The notes under the pieces: model-generated
The model's input: the letters and a program-made list of their open reading frames with translations, nothing else
The model's database searches: none
What the model was told of the DNA's origin: nothing
Shown: in pieces, positions 36,533-44,109 of the stretch
How the letters are laid out: every line of letters begins with the position of its first letter
Numbering within the stretch: the first letter of the stretch is position 1
Made by a program: the position numbers and the translations under genes
DNA from: Cryobacterium zongtaii
Lineage (GTDB): Bacteria; Actinomycetota; Actinomycetes; Actinomycetales; Microbacteriaceae
NCBI RefSeq assembly: GCF_002909375.1
Contig: NZ_PPXD01000023.1
Span: forward strand, 28,438-92,437
Direction: 5' to 3'
Length of the DNA stretch: 64,000 bases

Positions 36533-37940
36533 GTGGCGCTCCCCTGTCGGACATGAACGGAACGGCGTTGATCCGGTTGCCGCCGCTGAACACCTCGAAG
36601 TGCAGGTGGCAGCCGGTGGAGGCGCCGGTGGTGCCGGAGCTGGCGATGTTCTGGCCGACCGAGACCTGCTGGCCGACCGAGACGAAGATGCCACCGTCCC
36701 GGATGTGGGCGTAGCCGGTCATGATGCCGTTGCCGTGGCTGATCTGGACGAAATTGCCGTAGGTGCCCTTGCGGCCCGCGTATTCGACGGTTCCCGATGC
36801 TGCCGCGTAGATCGGAGCGCTGCAGCCGGTGCCGATGTCGGTGCCGTAGTGGAAACCGCCGCTGCAGCCGCCGCTGCCGCAGAGCACGGCGCGGGCGCCA
36901 TAGCCGTCGGTGATGCGTCCGCCGGCGGGAACACCCCAACCCTGGCTGCCGACCTGGCCGCCGCTGAGGCCTGCGCCGGGAGATCCGGTTGAGCCGCCGG
37001 ACGAGGGGGCGGGTCGGGAGGCCGCGGCGCGTGCGGCTTCCGCCGCGATGGCGGCGAGGCGCGCCTTTTCGGCTTCCGCGGCGATCCGGGCCCGTTCGGC
37101 GACGCCGGCCTCGTAACCCGCGGTAGTGGTGGCCTGGGCGTCCTGCATGAACTGCAGTTGCTGCTCGAGGATCACGCTCTGCGCTTCGGAGTCGGCCAGC
37201 GCACCAGCTGCGGCGTCCGCCGCCTCCTGGGCCGCCACCATGGCGGCTTCGGCCTCGATCCGGAGGGCCTCGCGCTCGGCCTGGGCCACAGCGGCCTGGT
37301 CGCCCAGGGCCTGAGCGGTGTTGTTGGCGGTCTGGGCCTGGTCGTAGACGTCGGTGCTGCGTTCGACAAGTTTGCTCATGCTGCCGAGCTTGGACAGCAA
37401 CTCGTCGGCACCCTCGCCGCTCTTCTGCCCGTCGATGAAGAGGTTGACGCTGAGGTCGGTGCCGCCGGTGCGGTACAGCTGCGCGGCAAGCTGACCGGCC
37501 TGGGTGGTCGCGGCGTCCGCCTCGGTCTTGCTGGTGTCGGCCTGAGCCTGCAGGTCGCCGGCGCGACGGCTGGCGTCGTCGAACTTCTCCTGGGCGGTCT
37601 GGAGCTCGACTCCGCGGGCCTCGGCTTCCGCCTGGGTGCGTTCCACCTCGGTCTGCAGGCCGGCGATGAGGTTCTGGATCTCGGTGACCTGGGCGGCGGC
37701 AGCGTTGGTGTTGGACTTGGCGGCCAGCACGTCTGGCCAGCTCGGGTAGTCCACGGCCATGGCCGGGCTGATCGGGCTGGCGAGGGTCACCGCGAGGGTC
37801 AGGGCGGCGGCGAAGCCGGTCACGCCCATGGTCGCCCGGCGGACGCTGATGCGCCCGCGTCGGGGCTGCTGCCGGTTCGGCCGCAGCCGGCTGAGGCCGG
37901 CGTTGACTCCGCGGCTGATCACGGTGGCCGTGCGCTTCAT
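36525..37940 (-). CDS. Secreted M23 (LytM) peptidoglycan endopeptidase with coiled-coil domain
   Basis: This encodes 471 residues from the ATG at 37940. GGGGAG is close, and an upstream GTG at 37979 in frame is possible. After a twin-basic, hydrophobic signal the mature end 'VDYPSWPDVLAAKSNT' leads a long coiled-coil (about 55-320). The LytM domain follows with 'HYGTDIGTGC' (His/Asp), 'GYAHIRDGG' and 'CHLHFEVF', a full zinc set, so it should be active. Its scaffold is paralogous to the NlpC/P60 protein just downstream (shared 'DYPSW' and 'DELLSKLGSMSKL'-type segments). An array of four GTNAC sites precedes it. Confidence 0.9.
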   Translation of the reverse strand: MKRTATVISRGVNAGLSRLRPNRQQPRRGRISVRRATMGVTGFAAALTLAVTLASPISPAMAVDYPSWPDVLAAKSNTNAAAAQVTEIQNLIAGLQTEVERTQAEAEARGVELQTAQEKFDDASRRAGDLQAQADTSKTEADAATTQAGQLAAQLYRTGGTDLSVNLFIDGQKSGEGADELLSKLGSMSKLVERSTDVYDQAQTANNTAQALGDQAAVAQAEREALRIEAEAAMVAAQEAADAAAGALADSEAQSVILEQQLQFMQDAQATTTAGYEAGVAERARIAAEAEKARLAAIAAEAARAAASRPAPSSGGSTGSPGAGLSGGQVGSQGWGVPAGGRITDGYGARAVLCGSGGCSGGFHYGTDIGTGCSAPIYAAASGTVEYAGRKGTYGNFVQISHGNGIMTGYAHIRDGGIFVSVGQQVSVGQNIASSGTTGASTGCHLHFEVFSGGNRINAVPFMSDRGAPLG

Positions 37941-38257
37941 AACTCCCCGATCGGGCTCGTGCTTTGTCACATTCGTCACTGTGGTAACTCTCGTCACAAT
38001 AACAAACCCCGCTGAGTGGCCAGGGTTCGAATAAAACCTAACCCCAGGGTGCTCCGGTTTGCCGCCCATTCGTGGGCGCGGTGAAAAGCGACACGCCGAG
38101 CTGAGAATCGGGTCCGATTCGGGTTCTGGCCCGGAATCACGCGGCGAACGAACCCGCAATCCGGCACCACGCGCACCGGACGCTGGGGCCGATTTGAACT
38201 ATCGCTCTGCCAACACTTATGATTATGCGTCGGAAGTCATCAGCTTCCGGTAAGCAA
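37941..38257 (-). promoter_or_regulatory. Leader/promoter region of the M23-NlpC operon
   Basis: This 317-base stretch holds no gene I can support. At its gene-proximal end lies a regular array of GTNAC sites (listed separately). An AT-rich patch around 38028-38040 and another at 38205-38235 could hold -10 elements of the operon and of the divergent tRNA-Glu respectively. I looked for a ydaO-type c-di-AMP riboswitch, which often precedes such genes, and could not find its conserved core. Confidence 0.45.
37966..37997. promoter_or_regulatory. Four GTNAC half-sites at strict 9-bp spacing, MtrA-box-like
   Basis: On the plus strand the array reads GTCAC-ATTC-GTCAC-TGTG-GTAAC-TCTC-GTCAC, each five-base element separated by four bases, 26 bases from the M23 ATG. 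The response regulator MtrA of actinobacteria binds direct repeats of GTNAC-like elements at cell-wall hydrolase genes. The match to gene type and to ~9-bp periodicity makes it the leading candidate. Binding is not shown. The same bases also read VT-VT-VT in the frame of the downstream gene. Confidence 0.55.
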
Positions 38258-38330
38258 GGCCCCATCGTTTAGCGGCCTAGGACGGCGCCCTTTCACGGCG
38301 TTAACACGGGTTCGAATCCCGTTGGGGCTA
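38258..38330 (+). tRNA. tRNA-Glu (anticodon TTC)
   Basis: A 73-base cloverleaf: acceptor GGCCCCA with TGGGGCT (first pair G-U), D-loop TTTAGCGGCCTAGGA, anticodon loop CTTTCAC between CGCC/GGCG, T-arm ACGGG-TTCGAAT-CCCGT, discriminator A. CCA is not encoded. It reads GAA/GAG. Confidence 0.96.
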
Positions 38331-38409
38331 CGGATACTGTAGGTTGTACTCGGCACAAAAAGTTAGACAGCAACACCGCAGAATCACAAGAAACAAAGCA
38401 TCAAAGTTT

Positions 38410-38486
38410 GGCCCTGTAGCGCAGTTGGTTAGCGCGCCGCCCTGTCACGGCGGAGGTCGCCGGTTCAAGTCCGGTCAGGGTCGCCA
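38410..38486 (+). tRNA. tRNA-Asp (anticodon GTC)
   Basis: Acceptor GGCCCTG pairs with CAGGGTC (one G-T), the anticodon loop CTGTCAC lies between CCGCC and GGCGG, the T-loop is TTCAAGT, the discriminator is G and CCA is encoded (38484-38486). It reads GAC/GAU. Confidence 0.96.
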
Positions 38487-38493
38487 AGGCGAT

Positions 38494-38520
38494 AAGCCCT
38501 TTCGAAAGAAGGGGCTTTTC
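38494..38520 (+). terminator. Terminator after tRNA-Asp
   Basis: AAGCCC and GGGCTT enclose TTTCGAAAG, followed by TTTTC, 8 bases downstream of the tRNA 3' end. It separates the Glu/Asp pair from tRNA-Phe. Confidence 0.65.
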
Positions 38521-38554
38521 GTCCTTTCGAAGGCATCTCTCGAGTCGCCTTCGA

Positions 38555-38627
38555 GGCCCTGTAGCTCAGTTGGTAGAGCGTTCGACTGAAAATCGAAAGG
38601 TCACCGGATCGACGCCGGTCGGGGCCA
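38555..38627 (+). tRNA. tRNA-Phe (anticodon GAA)
   Basis: Acceptor GGCCCTG pairs with CGGGGCC (one T-G), the D-arm GCTC/GAGC is regular, the anticodon loop CTGAAAA lies between TCGA arms, and the T-arm is CCGG-ATCGACG-CCGG with an unusual A at the usual T54 position. The discriminator is A and CCA is not encoded. It reads UUC/UUU. Confidence 0.94.
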
Positions 38628-38630
38628 CTT

Positions 38631-38668
38631 GGCCATCTGCGGGCTTCTACCGCAGGTGGCCTTTTTTT
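38631..38668 (+). terminator. Rho-independent terminator after tRNA-Phe
   Basis: A 12-bp stem (GGCCATCTGCGG with CCGCAGGTGGCC, one G-T) is followed by seven T residues. It begins three bases after the tRNA, an archetypal terminator and rare in this GC-rich window. Confidence 0.92.
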
Positions 38669-38684
38669 ATGCCACGATGTGGAC

Positions 38685-39476
38685 ATGAAACGCTCCGCCT
38701 CCGCGCACCTGGAACTTCATGCGTTCGGGCCCGCCGAGCTGGTCCTGTCCGTCGTCGTCGCCGCAGACGCGAACGCCACGGAACGTCTGCGCATCGTGCA
38801 GGACGGCGCCACGCTGGCCTATCGGGAGATCCTCGATGTGCACGGAACGCGACTCCAGCTCGTGTCGGTGCAGGCCGGCCGGATCGACATCGACTACACA
38901 GTGGAGGTATCGGGCGAGTCCGAGCCTGCAGAAGTGTCCGACATCGACCTTGTCCGATACCTGCGACCCAGCCGCTACTGCGAATCCGACCACCTCTGGC
39001 CTACCGCCCAGGCCGAGTTCCGTGGGCTCACCGGTACCGCCCTGCTCGACGCGATCACTTCCTGGGTGGGCACGCACCTGAACTACGTGCCCGGCGCCAG
39101 CCTGCCCACGGATGGCGCGGTGCGCACCCTGCTGGCCCGGCAGGGCGTCTGCCGCGACTACGCGCACCTCGTCATCGCGTTCCTGCGCGCGCACGACGTG
39201 CCCGCACGCCTGGTGTCGGTCTACGCCCCTGGGCTGTCGCCGATGGACTTCCACGCCGTGGCCGAGGCGTTCCTCGACGGTGCCTGGCAGGTCGTCGACG
39301 CGACCGGGCTCGCTCCACGGCAATCGCTTATGCGCATCGCCACGGGCCGGGACGCCGCGGACACCGCCTTCCTGTCCTCGGCCGGCGCCGCCGTGGCACT
39401 GAACGCGCTCACCGTCACCGCAGTCGTCGACGAGCTGCCCCGGGATGACGTCACCAGGCCGGCCAGGCTGGCCTAG
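38685..39476 (+). CDS. Transglutaminase-like (Cys-His-Asp) domain protein
   Basis: This encodes 263 residues from the ATG at 38685; a GTG two codons upstream is equally open. The N-terminal ~120 residues are a beta-rich bacterial transglutaminase N-domain. The core follows: 'LLARQGVCRDYAHLVIAFLR' with the catalytic Cys, 'SPMDFHAVAEAFL' with His, and 'WQVVDATGLAP' with Asp. Proteins of this type act as cysteine peptidases or amidases; no signal peptide is visible, so it is probably cytoplasmic. No ribosome site is obvious and it starts only 16 bases after the tRNA-Phe terminator. Confidence 0.87.
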   Translation: MKRSASAHLELHAFGPAELVLSVVVAADANATERLRIVQDGATLAYREILDVHGTRLQLVSVQAGRIDIDYTVEVSGESEPAEVSDIDLVRYLRPSRYCESDHLWPTAQAEFRGLTGTALLDAITSWVGTHLNYVPGASLPTDGAVRTLLARQGVCRDYAHLVIAFLRAHDVPARLVSVYAPGLSPMDFHAVAEAFLDGAWQVVDATGLAPRQSLMRIATGRDAADTAFLSSAGAAVALNALTVTAVVDELPRDDVTRPARLA

Positions 39477-39490
39477 ACCCCCCCTGGAGT

Positions 39491-39522
39491 GGTCACAGCG
39501 GGGCCGGAAGGCACGCGCTATG
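39491..39522 (+). promoter_or_regulatory. GGTCACAGCG-N17-CTATG element (first of three)
   Basis: GGTCACAGCG, exactly 17 bases, then CTATG. The same pair with the same spacing recurs in both long leaders at 40267 and 45062. It lies 115 bases before the first acetyltransferase start and probably marks the promoter or activator site of the polysaccharide operon. Confidence 0.5.
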
Positions 39523-39636
39523 TTCCCTGCAGCGCACACCAGAACTGAGCATAACTCACTCGTGTCTGTCGCCCCGGTCAGGCCGACGACAGCACGTGCC
39601 CCGCGGCATCCGGCTCCCAACCTGCAAGGGATACTC

Positions 39637-40266
39637 GTGACGACAGACGCCGGCGCCGTGAGAGCGACGTGGATCGCACCGTCCGCCGACATCGACCCCC
39701 GAGCGGTGCTCGGCGACGGCAGCACGGTGGCTGACCGCGCACAGGTCCGCGAATTCGCCCGGGTCGGCCCCGGCTGTGCGGTCGGGTACGCCGCGTACCT
39801 CGGGCCTGGCGTCATCCTCGGCCGCCAGTGCACGGTGCAGGACTTCGCCCTGCTCTACGAACCGACCCTGCTGGAGGATCGGGTGTCCGTCGGGCCGGGG
39901 GCCGTCTTCACCAACGACAGGTTTCCCCGCGCCGTTGTGCCGTCCGGACGCCTCAAGTCCGCGGCGGACTGGGTCCTCGTGGGCGTCACCGTGCGCACCG
40001 GCGCATCCGTCGGTGCCAACGCCGTCTGCGTGGCACCGCTCACCATCGGGCGCTGGGCCATCGTGGCCGACGGCTCTGTGGTGACCGCCGATGTCCCCGA
40101 GTACGCCCTGATGGACGGCATCCCCGCCACGAGGGTGCACTGGGTCGGTCAGAGCGGCGCCCGCCTGAAAAACGTCGGCCCCGGACTCTTCAGGTGCCCG
40201 GTGACCGGCGCACACTACAGCGAACACGACGGCACCCTCCGCCCCCTCGGAATTGCCCCCCGATAA
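39637..40266 (+). CDS. WlbB/WbpD-like hexapeptide acetyltransferase (copy 1)
   Basis: This encodes 209 residues from the GTG at 39637 (AAGGGA ahead); the frame is open earlier without a site. Left-handed beta-helix hexapeptides run from 'IDPRAVLGDGSTVADRAQV' to 'ALMDGIPATRVHWVG'. A 'VFTNDRFPRAV' loop matches the family acetylating UDP-3-amino-3-deoxy-sugar uronates. It would transfer acetyl from acetyl-CoA to an amino sugar nucleotide in the cytoplasm. The family His in the 'WH' position of the first turn is replaced ('DRAQV' here, 'WHLAQV' in the next gene), so specificity or activity may differ. The next gene is a close paralogue. Confidence 0.85.
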   Translation: MTTDAGAVRATWIAPSADIDPRAVLGDGSTVADRAQVREFARVGPGCAVGYAAYLGPGVILGRQCTVQDFALLYEPTLLEDRVSVGPGAVFTNDRFPRAVVPSGRLKSAADWVLVGVTVRTGASVGANAVCVAPLTIGRWAIVADGSVVTADVPEYALMDGIPATRVHWVGQSGARLKNVGPGLFRCPVTGAHYSEHDGTLRPLGIAPR

Positions 40267-40504
40267 GGTCACAGCGACTCCTTCCCAGCCCGGCTATGGT
40301 CACGTCGTGAGGACCTGGGCGTGCGCCAGGTCTCGTCACGAGTCCGTCTCCGGGGTGCGCTATTGCCGGCGTCGGGCTCTGTCCGAGCTGCACCTGTACA
40401 CCCGACATGCAGGGATGGAACGTGAAAAGAAATACTTTGCGGCGACCCCTCCGTGCGGCCGGCTGCCCCACAGCCTCCCACCGCCCCGCGAAAGGTCGAC
40501 GCTC
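40257..40504 (+). repeat. Long leader, copy 1 of a ~245-bp intergenic repeat
   Basis: From CCCCGATAAGGTCACAGCG to the start codon of the second acetyltransferase, this stretch aligns over its full length with 45051-45297. The best preserved parts are the GGTCACAGCG-N17-CTATGGTCAC block (40267-40303), a stem GACCTGG/CCAGGTC (312-318 and 326-332 of 40xxx), GAGCTGCACCTGTACACCCG, ATGCAGGGATGGAACGTG, and GTGCGGCCGGCTGCC. It carries a likely promoter and a structured 5' untranslated region. The homology ends exactly at the start codons although the downstream genes differ. Confidence 0.85.
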
Positions 40505-41131
40505 GTGATACCCGCACCGGAGACGGCCGGGCACCCCCTCATCGAAGCGACCGCCGACGTGGACCCCGCCGCGGAAGTCGGCGCTGAGACACGCGTGTGG
40601 CACCTCGCCCAGGTGCGCGAAAATGCCTCCATCGGCAGCGGCTGCATCCTCGGGCGTGGCTCGTACATCGGACCCGGCGTCATCCTCGGACGCAACTGCA
40701 AGGTACAGAACTACGCACTGATCTACGAACCGGCGGTCCTGGAAGACGGCGTCTTCGTCGGTCCCGCCGTGGTGTTCACCAACGACATGTTTCCGCGGGC
40801 CGTCAACCCCGATTTGAGCATCAAAATGGCAGAGGACTGGCATCCGGTGGGTGTGCACGTCGGCACGGGCGCGTCCATCGGTGCGCGGGCCGTCTGCATC
40901 GGACCGGTCAGCATCGGCCGTTGGGCGCTCGTCGCGGCCGGCGCCGTGGTGACGAAGGATGTCCCGGACTACGCCATCGTCGCCGGCGTACCGGCCAGAC
41001 GCATCGGCTGGGTCGGTCGGTCGGGGATCCCGCTGCGGAGAGCTGAGGACGGCCGGCTGACCTGCCCGGCCACCGGTGAGCACTTTCACGAACGTGACGG
41101 CGTCCTCCTGGCAGAACGTGAGTCCGGATGA
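40505..41131 (+). CDS. WlbB/WbpD-like hexapeptide acetyltransferase (copy 2)
   Basis: This encodes 208 residues from the GTG at 40505 (GAAAGG ahead). It shows the full WlbB pattern: 'ETRVWHLAQVRENASIGSGC', 'VQNYALIYEPAVLEDGVFVG', 'VFTNDMFPRAVNPD', 'AAGAVVTKDVPDYAIVAGVP'. The conserved His of 'VWHLAQV' is kept. Such enzymes complete UDP-2,3-diacetamido-uronic acids. A matching Gfo/Idh/MocA oxidoreductase and aminotransferase are in the opposite operon at 62714 and 58833. It overlaps the next gene by ATGA. It is absent from the second copy of the duplicated leader region. Confidence 0.88.
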   Translation: MIPAPETAGHPLIEATADVDPAAEVGAETRVWHLAQVRENASIGSGCILGRGSYIGPGVILGRNCKVQNYALIYEPAVLEDGVFVGPAVVFTNDMFPRAVNPDLSIKMAEDWHPVGVHVGTGASIGARAVCIGPVSIGRWALVAAGAVVTKDVPDYAIVAGVPARRIGWVGRSGIPLRRAEDGRLTCPATGEHFHERDGVLLAERESG

Positions 41132-41820
41132 ACAAGCGTCAGCTCGGGCTCACCGCGCTCGCCCTCACCGTGGCAGTGGCGACGGCCGGCATGATCGTGG
41201 CCCATCTGCTGCCGGCATCCGACCGGATTCGCCCGGTGGCGGAATCCACACCGTCGGCCACGGCGCCACCGACAGCCGCCGAGAGCGGCGCCCCCACGTC
41301 GACCGCGCGGATCGACGAGACGGTGCCGCCTGCTCCGGAGCGACCGCAGGCCGACCCCGCACCCGACACCGATACCGAGGTGGGCCCCCGCACCTCAACC
41401 GAGGTGCTCCCGCCCGGGCAGGTCGACGTCACCCTGCCGCCGTCGAAGCCCCGGTCCGCGCTCGTCTCGCTGCCACTCCCCCCAACCGTGAACTCCCTCG
41501 GCGACGTTGTGGACGGGTTCCCCACCGATGTCATGCCGGGGATCCCGAACTCACTCGTCGGCAACAGCTCGGTGGCGACGCAGGGCGACCGTCTGCAGTC
41601 CGCGTTCAAGGCAAGGACCACACTCGGCACCGACGACGTCCTCGCGTTCTACCGGCACCATTTCGCGCCCCTGGGACTCCTCGAAACCCCGGTGACCACG
41701 ACCGAACGCGGGACAACGCTCAGTTTCGCCCGCGACGACGATTCGGTGACCCTGTCGGTCACCGCCGTCGCCGGCGGATCCAGCTACGTGCTCTTCGGCG
41801 TTTTCACGGCGCAGGGTTGA
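41128..41820 (+). CDS. Secreted/anchored protein of unknown family (copy 1 of duplicated pair)
   Basis: This encodes 230 residues. 'MNKRQLGLTALALTVAVATA' gives a signal-anchor helix (about 7-27). A Pro/Thr/Ala/Asp-rich spacer (30-105) follows, then a compact C-terminal domain of ~115 residues with 'SLPLPPT', 'GFPTDVMPGIP', 'DVLAFYR', 'HFAPLGLLE' and 'AVAGGSSYVLFG'. The domain plan (proline strand, then x-DVLAFYR helix, then C-terminal strand) recalls small extracytoplasmic domains of actinobacterial envelope proteins, but I cannot name it. A close paralogue lies at 45298. Conservation of the C-terminal domain versus a freely drifting spacer suggests the domain functions outside the membrane. 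Confidence 0.82.
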   Translation: MNKRQLGLTALALTVAVATAGMIVAHLLPASDRIRPVAESTPSATAPPTAAESGAPTSTARIDETVPPAPERPQADPAPDTDTEVGPRTSTEVLPPGQVDVTLPPSKPRSALVSLPLPPTVNSLGDVVDGFPTDVMPGIPNSLVGNSSVATQGDRLQSAFKARTTLGTDDVLAFYRHHFAPLGLLETPVTTTERGTTLSFARDDDSVTLSVTAVAGGSSYVLFGVFTAQG

Positions 41821-41833
41821 CGGCGGCCGGCCC

Positions 41834-43096
41834 GTGTACATCTCTTTTTCCGACCGGGGGTCGGCACAAGGAACGGCCTCCCCTCCCGGACGCCCCGTCG
41901 CGACACGGGTCTCGTCCGTCGTCATCGCGCTGGGAATCGTCAGCCTGGTCACTGACGTCTCCTCGGAGTCGGTGTCGGCAATCCTTCCGCTGTACATCAC
42001 GGGAGTATTGGGCCTGTCGACAGTCGCCTACGGGTTTCTCGACGGGATCTACCAGGGCGTCAGCGCCATCGTGCGCATCGCCGGCGGCTGGGCGGCGGAC
42101 CGGGGGGACCAGCCGAAATGGATCGCGTTCTTCGGGTACGGTCTGTCTGCCCTGGCCCGCACCGGACTTCTCTTCGCAACCGGATTCACGTCCCTGGTGG
42201 CCGTCATCGCTGTCGATCGCCTCGGCAAGGGCGTCCGGACCGCCCCGCGCGATGCGCTGATTACAGCGTCATCGCTCCCGGAGAACCTCGGTAGGTCTTT
42301 CGGAGTGCACCGCATGCTGGACACCGTCGGGGCCGCGGTCGGGCCACTGCTCGCCTTCGCGATCCTGTTCGCCATCCCGGACGGCTACGACACTGTATTT
42401 GTCGTATCGCTCGCCTTCGCGATCGTCGGCGTCTTTGTGCTCGGCCTGGTCGTACCGAACACCCGTCCCTCGGCAGAGCGCGCCGCACCCGGCACCTCCC
42501 GGGCGTCGTTCAGGTGGGCTCAGCTGAGGGATCCGCGGCTGCGCCGCCTGCTCCTCACCGCGGGACTGTTGGGCATCGTGACCATCGGTGACGGGTTCAT
42601 CTACCTGGTCTTGCAAAGCCGGGATGCCTTCGCGGCGGCCTGGTTTCCCCTGCTCTACGTGGGCACCAACGTCGTCTTCCTCCTCCTTGCGATCCCGCTG
42701 GGCAAGCTCGCCGACAGGTTCGGCCGCGCCGGGGTCTTCGTCTGCGGCCACCTCGCGCTCCTGGCTGCCTACGCCTCTGCAGCGGTCCCCGTTGCCGGGC
42801 TTCCGACGACGATTCTCTGTCTGATAGCCCTCGGTGTGTTCTATGCGTCCACCGACGGCATCCTCGCGGCGCTCGCGGCCCAGTCGACGTCTGAGGCCAG
42901 CCGTGCGACAGCCATCGCCTCCGCCCAGACCGTCGTTGCCGCCACCCGGCTGATCGCGTCCACTGGATTCGGTGTGCTCTGGTTCGCGGTGGGCCGCGGC
43001 GACGCCATGCTGATCATCGCGGGCGCACTCGCCCTGCTGATCCCGCTGGCCGCTCTCGTCCTGCGCGGCGCGTTCGACCGGACGCAGACGACATGA
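41834..43096 (+). CDS. MFS transporter
   Basis: This encodes 420 residues from the GTG at 41834, with about twelve hydrophobic helices. The first cytoplasmic loop motif is seen as 'GGWAADRGDQPKWIAFFGYG', the second-half equivalent as 'LGKLADRFGRAGVFVCGHLA', and 'RLGKGVRTAPRDALI' follows helix 4. These fit a drug or metabolite carrier of the MFS_1 type. The substrate is unknown; inside this operon it could import a precursor or export a saccharide. The start region survives as a scar at 46008, showing it was part of the duplicated block. Confidence 0.88.
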   Translation: MYISFSDRGSAQGTASPPGRPVATRVSSVVIALGIVSLVTDVSSESVSAILPLYITGVLGLSTVAYGFLDGIYQGVSAIVRIAGGWAADRGDQPKWIAFFGYGLSALARTGLLFATGFTSLVAVIAVDRLGKGVRTAPRDALITASSLPENLGRSFGVHRMLDTVGAAVGPLLAFAILFAIPDGYDTVFVVSLAFAIVGVFVLGLVVPNTRPSAERAAPGTSRASFRWAQLRDPRLRRLLLTAGLLGIVTIGDGFIYLVLQSRDAFAAAWFPLLYVGTNVVFLLLAIPLGKLADRFGRAGVFVCGHLALLAAYASAAVPVAGLPTTILCLIALGVFYASTDGILAALAAQSTSEASRATAIASAQTVVAATRLIASTGFGVLWFAVGRGDAMLIIAGALALLIPLAALVLRGAFDRTQTT

Positions 43097-44109
43097 CCGC
43101 ACGCAAACGCACCATCGCCGCCGTGCTGGTCAGCGCGGTGCTCCTCGGCGGAGCCGGAGGCTACGGCATCGTGGCCTGGGCAGGCTCCCAGGAACGACGG
43201 ACCGGCGGGAACGCCGTGCAGGCGGTCACCACCGACACGGCGGCGACAGGAGACCGCATCGTGTTCCGCAATACGGCATCCGGCGACGGGTACGGGCTGG
43301 TCGCCTTCGTCCCGCTCGCCGATCCCGCCGGTGAGCGCTCGGTGACGGCCCAGGCGTGCGACAGGGTGTACGCAACCACAGTCGTGGAGATGTGCCTCCA
43401 CATCGACCGCGGGATCGTCACGACGTTCGCGGCCACCCTGCGCGGTGCGGACGCCGCCGAGCTCCGCACCTGGCCGTTACCCGGCATCCCCAGCCGCACT
43501 CGGGTATCCGCCAACTCCCACCTCGTCGCCGTGACAGCGTTCGTGACCGGGGAATCATATGGGACGGTCGCGTTCTCGACTCAGACGACGATTTCCACAA
43601 TCGACGGCACCGACTACGGCAATCTCGAAGACTTCGCTCTCTTGGTGGACGGTGAGCGCATCACAGCGGCCGACCGCAACATCTGGGGCGTGACCTTCGG
43701 CAGCGACGACACCACCTTCTATGCCACGGCGGCCTCGGCCGGACGCACCTGGTTGGTGCGGGGCGACCTGACCGCCCGCACCCTGACGGCCATCCGGGAA
43801 AGCGCCGAGTGCCCGTCGCTCTCCCCAGACGGTCGTCATATCGCCTACAAGAAGGTCGTTACCGGCACTGCGTCGCCGGTCTGGTCCATCGCGGTGCTCG
43901 ATCTCGAGACGGGGGTGGAGACTCTCCTCCCCGCCCCCGGCAACGTCGACGACCAGGTGGAGTGGCTGGATGATTCGACACTGCTCTACGGGCTGGCCCG
44001 CACCGATGTCGTCGGTGACAGCGATGTCTGGTCCATCTCCATCGACGGGGCCAGCCAACCTCGCCTCTTCATCCCGCACGCCTGGTCTCCCTCGGTGGTG
44101 CGCTCATGA
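43093..44109 (+). CDS. Membrane-anchored beta-propeller (TolB/PD40-like) protein
   Basis: This encodes 338 residues coupled by ATGA to the MFS gene. A signal-anchor helix spans residues 8-30. The remainder has repeating beta units, with 'ECPSLSPDGRHIAYKKV' being a clear PD40 blade and 'VSANSHLVAVTAFV' and 'WSIAVLDLETGVETLLPAPG' others. It is presumably extracytoplasmic and could bind polysaccharide or protein. The last residues 'HAWSPSVVRS' recur at 46051-46087 as part of a deletion scar. It overlaps the glycosyltransferase gene by four bases. Confidence 0.78.
   Translation: MTARKRTIAAVLVSAVLLGGAGGYGIVAWAGSQERRTGGNAVQAVTTDTAATGDRIVFRNTASGDGYGLVAFVPLADPAGERSVTAQACDRVYATTVVEMCLHIDRGIVTTFAATLRGADAAELRTWPLPGIPSRTRVSANSHLVAVTAFVTGESYGTVAFSTQTTISTIDGTDYGNLEDFALLVDGERITAADRNIWGVTFGSDDTTFYATAASAGRTWLVRGDLTARTLTAIRESAECPSLSPDGRHIAYKKVVTGTASPVWSIAVLDLETGVETLLPAPGNVDDQVEWLDDSTLLYGLARTDVVGDSDVWSISIDGASQPRLFIPHAWSPSVVRS

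Noticed and set aside
37941..38257. ydaO-type c-di-AMP riboswitch before the M23-NlpC operon
   Set aside because: Cell-wall hydrolase genes in actinobacteria often have one, but I could not find the conserved core blocks on the minus strand.
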